DNA of 64,000 nt, from NCBI RefSeq assembly GCF_016097555.1, contig NC_054703.1, positions 15,783,890 to 15,847,889 on the forward strand, written 5' to 3'. This DNA comes from Gigantopelta aegis. Lineage: Eukaryota; Mollusca; Gastropoda; Neomphalida; Peltospiridae. Shown here piece by piece: positions 55,611 to 64,000 of this stretch. A model generated the notes under the pieces. The model searched no databases and had not been told where the DNA came from. It worked only from the letters and a program-made list of their open reading frames with translations. Both the position numbers and the translations under genes were made by a program. Positions within the stretch are counted from its first letter, which is position 1, and every line of letters begins with the position of its first letter.

Positions 55611-56160
55611 ATGAATAGTGCATTGAATAAATGTCCCGAAGTGAGTAACGTCTCGATAAAAGAAACCGTTAGTATGCGCATTCACAGCATTTTGCTGCAG
55701 ACCTCGTCATTTCACCATTGTTGTTTCTGAGCACGCGCTGGCTCGCGCTCCCCACGCGCAGATGTTTGTTAAAAGGGAGATAACAAAGAAACCCGATGCC
55801 GAGGGACGGGTATTAATCTGTGAGAAATTGAAATACAGAGGATCAAACGAGACGTCCTGTTTGAGTAGCATAAAGCGAAACACGCAGAACTAATGAAGCA
55901 AATCAAAGAAAGACATTTCACGCTTCGTGCGCACGCACGCCGTCATGTTTGTATAGAACTATATTGACACGGCGCAAGGAGATTTATTACTCATACCCTT
56001 TTCACGGGAAACGACTCTCAGATTTGTTTTCTTTTCAGGCTTGTAAACTGCGCTTTATCAAACAGTCATTACCTGAACGGACATTGGCTTTCAGATCTAC
56101 GAGTCGTATGGCGAATAATGAGGAACGCCAGAGTAACCACATTTCTTTACAGTGACTGAA
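55611..56160. other. unique sequence, no supported exon
   Basis: Relatively GC-rich, with GCACGCGCTGGCTCGCGCTC around 55730. I see no coding exon. Confidence 0.35.
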
Positions 56161-56165
56161 TGAAT

Positions 56166-56497
56166 AAAAGAAAGGAATGTTTTATTTAACGACGCACTCA
56201 ACACATTTTATTTACGGTTATCTGGCGTCAGACATAATATGGTTAAGGACCACACAGATATTGAGAGGAAACCCGCTGTCGCCACTTCATGGGCTACTCT
56301 TTTCGATTAGCAGCAAGGGTTCCTTTATATGAACCATCCCACATACAGGGTAGTATATACCACGGCATTTGATATACCAGTCGTGGTGCACTGGCTGGAA
56401 CGAGAAATAGCCCAATGGGCCCACCGACGGGGATCGATCCCACACCGACCGCGCATCGAGCGAGCGCTCTACCATTGGACTACGTCCCGCCCCTTGA
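56166..56497 (-). repeat. full-length SINE V
   Basis: Reverse; tail TTTTATTTAACGACGCACTC, head end TTGGACTACGTCCCGCCCC, B box GGGGATCGATCCCAC. Confidence 0.93.
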
Positions 56498-56512
56498 ATG
56501 AATGCATGAAAC

Positions 56513-56770
56513 GTTTGTTTGTTTTTGTTTAACGACACCACTAGAGCACATTGATTATTAATCATTGGCTATTGGATGTCAAATATTTGGTAATTTTGAC
56601 AAATAGTCTTAGAAAGGAAACCCGCTGCATTTTTTTCCATATTAGTAGAAAGGGATATTTTATATGCACCACCCCACAGACAGGATAGCACATACCACTG
56701 CCTTTGGTATATCTGTCGTGATGCACTGGCTGGAACGAGAAATAGCCCAATGGGCCCACTGACGGGGATG
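56513..56770 (-). repeat. SINE V copy, alternative tail, headless
   Basis: TTTGTTTAACGACACCACTA to GCCCAATGGGCCCACTGACG. Confidence 0.88.
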
Positions 56771-57500
56771 AACCATTTCAATACAGAGCAGGTCGGCTGA
56801 GAAATGAAACAAAAGAAAATACCAGTACATATGTATTTGTTTAACAAAACCTCAGCACATGTTAAGCATGGATCCCATAAAATATGTGACAACGTACATC
56901 GTCTCAGAATAGGGCCCGAATATATAAAAACGTTTTAAGGTCTAGATTCAAGACTACAATAGAGACTGAGACTTAAGAGTCATGACAACGCCATACAGTT
57001 TTATCATACGCGTGAGACTCTTGTAACTGCCCACGGCAATCGGCAATGCCTTAGAGATTGCCGCCGTGTTTAAAATTCTCCGCGGTACTTTTTCTCTTTG
57101 TATTTTTGCTGTGGACTATATTCAGTGTTTCCCCCACAGCATATTTTTTAATTTACTTAACTGCAGGGGTTAAATATTTAAGTCTAGATTTGGGCACGGG
57201 CCTAGATGCAGATTTCATGTTCCCATAAAACCGGCAACTGTATATACACATATTTAATGATACTTTATTATGATACTTTATTTTGTGGGTATAATAACAT
57301 GATAATCATTAACAAACTAAATAAATAAAAACAAATCATAAAAATAAAAACAATAACATTCACAGCATATCCTTGTGATCTATGTCTGAATCTTCCGTGC
57401 ACATGGGTATGTGAATACATACGCACACATGCACGCACGCACTTAAGAGCATACATACACACATCACAATCGCCACACACAAACACACACACACGCATTT
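56771..57500. other. no gene seen
   Basis: AT-rich, with CACACATGCACGCACGCACT-type repeats after 57415. Confidence 0.45.
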
Positions 57501-59040
<1,540 letters not shown>

Positions 59041-59119
59041 GGCGGATCCAAGCGGGGAGAAGGGGACCCAGCCTTTCTAAAAATATTCAAGTGCCCCTTT
59101 TTTCTGGATCCGCCCCTGG
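59041..59119. mobile_element. short MITE family A relative
   Basis: GAGGCGGATCCAAGCGGGGA to TTCTGGATCCGCCCCTGG: a ~75-bp relic with family A ends. Confidence 0.65.
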
Positions 59120-59791
59120 ACCCATATTCACAAAAAGGTGTAAATTTACGTCTACGACTAGCACTTACGTCTACCGTAGATTTACGTTTACGTGCAAGAA
59201 GCACCTTATTCTCAAAGACGGTCGTAAATGTAAACGTAACTTAGTTGGACGTAAATCCACGATTTAACACTCTCACCGAAGAAAAAAAAAGAAAAAAAAA
59301 ACCATTAGAAACGATGGCTACTGGGTAAATAACAAATGCGCAAAACGCAATTTCGTTTGACTTCTGCTAACAATAACATCGCGAACGGCGAAACATGACA
59401 TTTTGGTATTGGTGAGGATCCGCGTTTTGGTACGAACGTGAGGATATTTCTTAAAAAGGAAAAGATAACTCAGGAGAAATTGGCCGAGTCGAAAACATCC
59501 GTTCGATCACCAACAAAAATATGTTAAATCCGTGGGCGTTCGCCATCGCAAACTGCTTCAGTTATTGGAAATGATGCCAGTTTTCGTAAATAATAGTAAA
59601 TAACGGCGATCGTGCTTGATTTATTATATGTACACGACTTACGTGCAGTGTTAGTTGTAACTGGAGGCACTCTTATATTTACGTCCAACTTTACACGTAA
59701 CTTACGTTTTCGTTGTTTCGTGAATAGCTCTTCAGTCGTAGATTTACGTTTACGTATAAAACTAGGCTTACGATGTTTTGTGAATATGGGT
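59120..59791. mobile_element. inverted-repeat element H1 (ACCCATATTCACAAAA ends)
   Basis: 672 bp. The ends ACCCATATTCACAAAA and TTTTGTGAATATGGGT are exact inverted repeats, with further pairing between GTAGATTTACGTTTACGT-type segments near both ends. It is flanked by CCTGG on both sides (59115-59119 and 59792-59796). There is no transposase frame. The superfamily is uncertain. Confidence 0.88.
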
Positions 59792-59796
59792 CCTGG

Positions 59797-59941
59797 GCCC
59801 ATATTTTCGAAGCCATCTTAGCGCTACGAAATCGTAAACCCGTCGTAGGTTGTGACGTCACTACAACGCACACCATAGTGACGTCATAGCTTACGATGAT
59901 TTTACGAATTCGTAGGCTAAGATAGCTTCGAAAATATGGGC
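59797..59941. mobile_element. inverted-repeat element H2 (GCCCATATTTTCGAAG ends)
   Basis: 145 bp, almost wholly palindromic: GCCCATATTTTCGAAGCCAT at the left pairs with ATAGCTTCGAAAATATGGGC at the right. The centre holds two TGACGTCA-like sites. It is flanked by CCTGG (59792-59796 and 59942-59946) and shares the first CCTGG with element H1. Confidence 0.88.
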
Positions 59942-59983
59942 CCTGGTCTGTCCAAGACAATGAATTAATGGTTACTGGTTAGT

Positions 59984-59984
<1 letters not shown>

Positions 59985-60074
<90 letters not shown>
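59985..60074. repeat. (GA)n followed by poly-G
   Basis: (AG)n ~50 bp passes directly into a ~38-base G run. Confidence 0.97.
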
Positions 60075-60887
60075 CGCTGTTGCAACTAATTTTAGGTGGG
60101 TGCCGGGATATGAATCTTACGGTCGATATCTAAACACAGGCAAGTAGGCAATGTCCCCTGTGGTGGTATTTATATTACCCGTTTAACTGCAATACCCACC
60201 ATGCACAAAACACAACATGATTGCTGGGGTGCAAAAACGAACACCCGACATATCGGTATGTATTATGATCTTAATAATAAGACGACGACGAGGAAAGCAG
60301 GAATAAACAAACAAACGACAGAAAGATAGATAGAAATAACAAAATAACAAAGAAAATAAAAGACAGAAAGAACTACATATGCAGTCAATCAAAACGAAAT
60401 CTTACGAAAGAAAGAAAAGAAAACAAGAAAAACATACGCATTCATTCGAAACTAAATCGTATGTAAAGTTCCTGTGCTGTCACCTTAAATAACCAGGCCG
60501 TGTTATTTGACATTATTTATCTGCCTTCCATTCGAGCTGGCGGATTAACCTATAATCTGTCGTGCGATTTAATCATAAACAGAGGAATTAAAACCAACGT
60601 GTCATTCGCACCTCAGCTTCTGCACGTTTTTAAACCAATCAAAGCTGATGAGACGCGATGAAAACGGAGATGCGGTGGAAATTAAAACAAAGAAGAAAAG
60701 CGGGCATTAATCATCACTTCGTCACACAAGACGAAAACAATTTCACGAAATTTCTTGTCGTCTGCGCTTTGCATTGTTAAAATGGTGCACTTAACGCTTT
60801 GTTTAGATCGCGTGAAGATAATTTGAGTCTCTGAAGCATCCACGATGAATCATGTCACTATTAAAAAGCAATACCTTTTTTCAATTA

Positions 60888-60923
<36 letters not shown>

Positions 60924-61004
60924 CTTCGACGTTTGACAATTCCTGCATTCGGAGGTAAAATGCAGTCTGGGCTGTTACATGACATTTTCATTTCAACTTA
61001 TTAC
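60075..61004. other. unique non-coding stretch, candidate regulatory DNA
   Basis: 60460-60870 is non-repetitive with homeodomain-like cores (GATTTAATCATAAA), AACCAATCAAAGC and GACATTATTTATC. 60890-60920 is poly-T. No exon seen. Confidence 0.3.
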
Positions 61005-61885
61005 TAAATGTATGATATCCAATAGCCGATGATTAATACATCAATATACTCTAGTGGTGTCGTTAAACAAAACAAACAAACTTTAACTGTTAGTTGGAAA
61101 CATGTTACAAAGACGGCAAACTCTGAACACTCTCTTTAATAGGAGGGTGGATATCATTGTGTTCTTAGATACAAGAACTAAAGATGCTCCCTGCCTTACT
61201 CCCATTCCCAATTACTACCTATAAAATGAAAAGATAGACAAATGGATGAATCAGTTAATATGGATGTATGAATGCATCCGAGTGTAAAAAAACATACGTT
61301 TCAGCTTTTGGGTGTCAAGTTAAAGTTTGTTTTGTTTAACGACACCTCTAGAGCACATCGATTGATTAATCATCGGCTATTGGATACAAAACAGATGATA
61401 ATTATGAAATATAGTTTTAGAGAAAGTTTAAAAAGTTTGTTTTGTTTAACAAAACCACTGGAGCACATTGATTAATTAATCATCGGCTGTTGGATGTCAA
61501 ATATGTGGTAATTCTGACTCCTGCTACATTTTTCCTAATGTACTTTCCCACAGACAGGAAAGCACAAACCACGGCCTTTGACCAATTGTGGTGCACTAGT
61601 TGGAACGAGAGAAAACTGAATGGATCCACTGAGGTGGTTCGATCCTGCGACGCAAGCACCTCAGGTGAATAAACACTCAAACAACTGAGCTAAATCCCCC
61701 GCTACTCATCTTTTGGATGCCACAGACACGACAGCACATATCACGACTTTTGATATACCAGTTGTGGGGCGCTGGTTCGGATGAGAAAAAAAACCTCAGT
61801 CAGAGCACGAGTCCACCCTGGGAGTTCGATCTTTTGACCAAAGCACCACAGGTGGTGTGCTCTTTCGACTAAGCTGGATCACACC
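61005..61885 (-). repeat. cluster of SINE fragments
   Basis: 61012-61085 is a forward tail. 61323-61420 is a reverse tail (TTTTGTTTAACGACACCTCT). 61436-61700 is a fuller reverse copy with the GGTTCGATCCTGCGACGC head. 61701-61885 is a related segment with head AAGCTGGATCACACCC. Confidence 0.82.
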
Positions 61886-61927
61886 CATTTTGGATATTAA
61901 ATAAAACTAAACTGTATCGTCGTTAAT

Positions 61928-62195
61928 TACCGGCCTCGATGGTGTCGTGTTTAAGCCATCGGACTTACGGCTGGTGGATACAAGGTTCGCAGCCCGGTAC
62001 GGCTCCTACCCAAAGCGAGTTTTAACGACTCAGTGGGTACGTGTAAAACCACTACATCCTCTTCTCTCTCACTAAGAACAAAGAACTAACCCACTGTCCT
62101 GGACAGACAGCCCAGATAGCTGAAGTGTGTGCCCAGGACAGCGTGCTTGAACCTTAAGTGGATATAAGCACGAAAATAAGTTGAAATGAAATGTA
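61928..62195 (+). repeat. tRNA-headed SINE, CAGACAGCCCAG-tail family
   Basis: Third copy: head CCGGCCTCGATGGTGTCGTG, CTGTCCTGGACAGACAGCCC, tail GGATATAAGCACGAAAATAA. Confidence 0.9.
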
Positions 62196-62700
62196 GTTAA
62201 TTAATCATGTATATCAGTCTGTGTACTAGTTAACAAATGTAAAAAAACGATCTTCTACATCCGTATCTTAACAGTGTGTAAATTGTGAGATACCCCAGAA
62301 GAAAATTACATGTTGGGTTAAGCGTATTTCTAATAGGTGCTATTTAACGCGGATCATCAAAGGGGTAATTTTGTAAAAGTTATTATCCTTTCTCCAGTTT
62401 CTGCCGAATGGTATTTCACGCCGACTGATACCAGGATACAATTCCACCCATTGTTCCTTGTTACCAGCCCCAACGCCTGGGACCAAACACCCAAACAGGG
62501 CTGTTATTACTCATAAAGCCATTAAAGGGAAACAAACAAAAAAATCGATATTTGCTTCTTTCGAGCACATCTGCTGAAGAATTCCCTCTTCCCTTTATCC
62601 GAAACCATCGAGCCGTCTGCCTTTCTGTCTTAGCCCGTTATTTGTGTGTTTAGGTGAATGAAATCTTAATCACCCATTAGAGAGCTGTCATTTCTGCTTC
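62196..62700. other. unique sequence, no exon seen
   Basis: No recognised repeat or coding exon. Confidence 0.4.
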
Positions 62701-62779
62701 TAGGTTGAAAAGCGAGCGTTGATGTCAGCCGCGCGCTAACTTTTGCCATTGTCCCCAAAAACTGTCGCCTGTAACGCCT

Positions 62780-62905
62780 AGGGTGACGTCATCGGTAACT
62801 ATCGGGAAAGACCGTGACGACTAAAACAACCACGCGCCGGGTATTGTTTCCAAAAACTTACAAAGCAGCGACTGTGGTGACGTCATCGGTAATCATCGGA
62901 AACCC
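62780..62905. promoter_or_regulatory. duplicated CRE-like site pair
   Basis: GTGACGTCATCGGTAACTAT (62783) and GTGACGTCATCGGTAATCAT (62878) share 16 leading bases, each with a perfect TGACGTCA (CREB/ATF palindrome), 95 bp apart in GC-rich unique sequence. Function is inferred from the motif only. Confidence 0.4.
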
Positions 62906-63589
62906 TCGGGAGAGATCGCAATGTCGGGGAGGGTCAAATGCTGACGATCAGGCTAAACCCAATGGTTGGGTCAAAGGTCACACGACCTGGGTATATCTCG
63001 AGGGTTCCACAGAGTCCCGTGAAGCGCGCGTGTATTTCTGATTAGATTTCGCTTCCGTTACTTCTGCAATTGACAGGACGGTGCACGTGCATTTTCCCGC
63101 TGTCGTTTTAGCCTGGAGAAGCAATTAAAACAGCGCCTTGTCAGTTTTAATGCTGGTTAACAGAGATTCATTGTTTTGTTGAGAACTCTTGACAATAAAT
63201 TCTTCCCGGTCTTTATGTCAAAGAGGCATGTCGTGCCGTGTGTAAAACTTACACTAACTTCTCCCAGTCGGCTTTATCGTGAAGATATCGATTTAAATAC
63301 ATGTAATATACGATGTTATTACATTCGGGAGGGGAGGGGTGGTGGGCGCACAGCAGAAATTGTAACGTTCATAACAATCTTCATAATATGCATACAGCCT
63401 AACCAAAATTGTTTTAGGGAACGTGCCGAAAACAAAATTAGGTGAAGTACGTCAGCTTTTCTTTTGTTTTCTCTTTTTATACATCTATCTAGGTATGGCA
63501 TTTTTGTTAAAGTCACTAGCCATAGGGCTAGTGGGTTTGTAAATTCCACTAGCCCACCAAAATAAAGTACTAGCCCTTTCTTTCTTTCT

Positions 63590-63809
<220 letters not shown>

Positions 63810-63823
63810 CACCCCAATTATAG

Positions 63824-63900
63824 GGGCTACCCCAGAATGATGTCAGTGACATGATCTCTAATGCTTTGTCTTTGTTTGAGATTGTTCGTCCATACAGTGT
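63824..63900 (+). CDS. candidate exon at right edge, unknown product
   Basis: A CT-rich tract ending TTCCCACCCCAATTATAG supplies an acceptor at 63823. The frame GLPQNDVSDMISNALSLFEI then VRPYSV is open for 25 codons to a consensus donor GTGT|GTAAGT (63901). The other two frames contain stops. The composition looks like protein (amphipathic, few rare residues), but no family is recognised. A possible next acceptor (CCTATCAACAG at 63946) is followed by stops in all frames within ~50 bases, so the continuation is unclear at the window edge. Confidence 0.4.
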
Positions 63901-64000
63901 GTAAGTTTAATGAATGATGAAACTAGCTGTCCTTTCCTATCAACAGTCTGTGCTGTGACTGGTTCACGACCATAACGACCACACGGGGCTAATCGACTGC

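Noticed and set aside
63946..64000. A following exon after CCTATCAACAG
   Set aside because: All three frames stop within ~50 bases and the window ends, so it cannot be decided.

Overview
This is animal nuclear DNA: intron-rich, AT-rich and crowded with repeats. There are no operons, ribosome-binding sites or prokaryotic genes. I infer a mollusc, probably a marine gastropod, from the many tRNA-headed SINEs (tails of the type GTTTAACGACACCACTAGAG and heads of the type GGCCTCGGTGGCGTCGTGG), the Tc1-like elements and the dense short inverted-repeat elements. That inference rests on pattern recognition, not on a search.

Coding content is small and lies in short, relatively GC-rich exons. (1) On the + strand, five phase-compatible exons (2333-2446, 3026-3413, 5809-6072, 7928-8043, 9273-9303) encode the last ~303 residues of a protein with a C-terminal death domain, preceded by a beta-rich segment that I read as UPA/ZU5-like (UNC5/MACC1/SH3BP4 type). 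Its 5' part lies left of the window. (2) On the - strand, 49706-49879, 47766-47913 and 46816-47358 form a phase-perfect chain: a sushi (CCP) domain, a transmembrane segment and a proline-rich cytoplasmic tail with two PPxY motifs. (3) Also on the - strand, 24946-25231 is a second stalk and transmembrane exon with the same entry and exit phases. Candidate tail exons follow at 20922-20984 and 9545-9923, the latter with an ITIM-like tyrosine motif. (3) could be a separate receptor or an alternative 3' end of (2), because the phases allow either. It ends tail-to-tail with gene (1) near 9.3-9.5 kb. (4) A candidate exon sits at the right edge (63824-63900).

Mobile DNA: two Tc1/mariner elements with open DD34E transposase frames (about 155-1776 and 22923-24421); at least seven families of short non-autonomous elements with CAGN-type ends, most showing exact 5-bp target duplications (hAT-like); about 30 tRNA-derived SINE copies, some nested; two other inverted-repeat elements side by side that share CCTGG; and a foldback cluster at 29.8-31.6 kb.

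Tandem DNA: a ~36-bp minisatellite (3396-5612) seeded by the exon-2 splice donor itself, arrays at 10.15-10.88, 11.19-11.56, 16.16-16.95, 18.5-19.3, 38.3-38.7 and 42.47-43.1 kb, long CT/GA tracts, and C or G homopolymers up to ~115 bp that may be assembly-sensitive.

The most notable signals are the splice-donor minisatellite with a partial duplicate of the same exon upstream, a ~600-bp G/T-only intron segment, a MITE inserted in frame into the last exon of a receptor tail, and two transmembrane exons interchangeable by phase.
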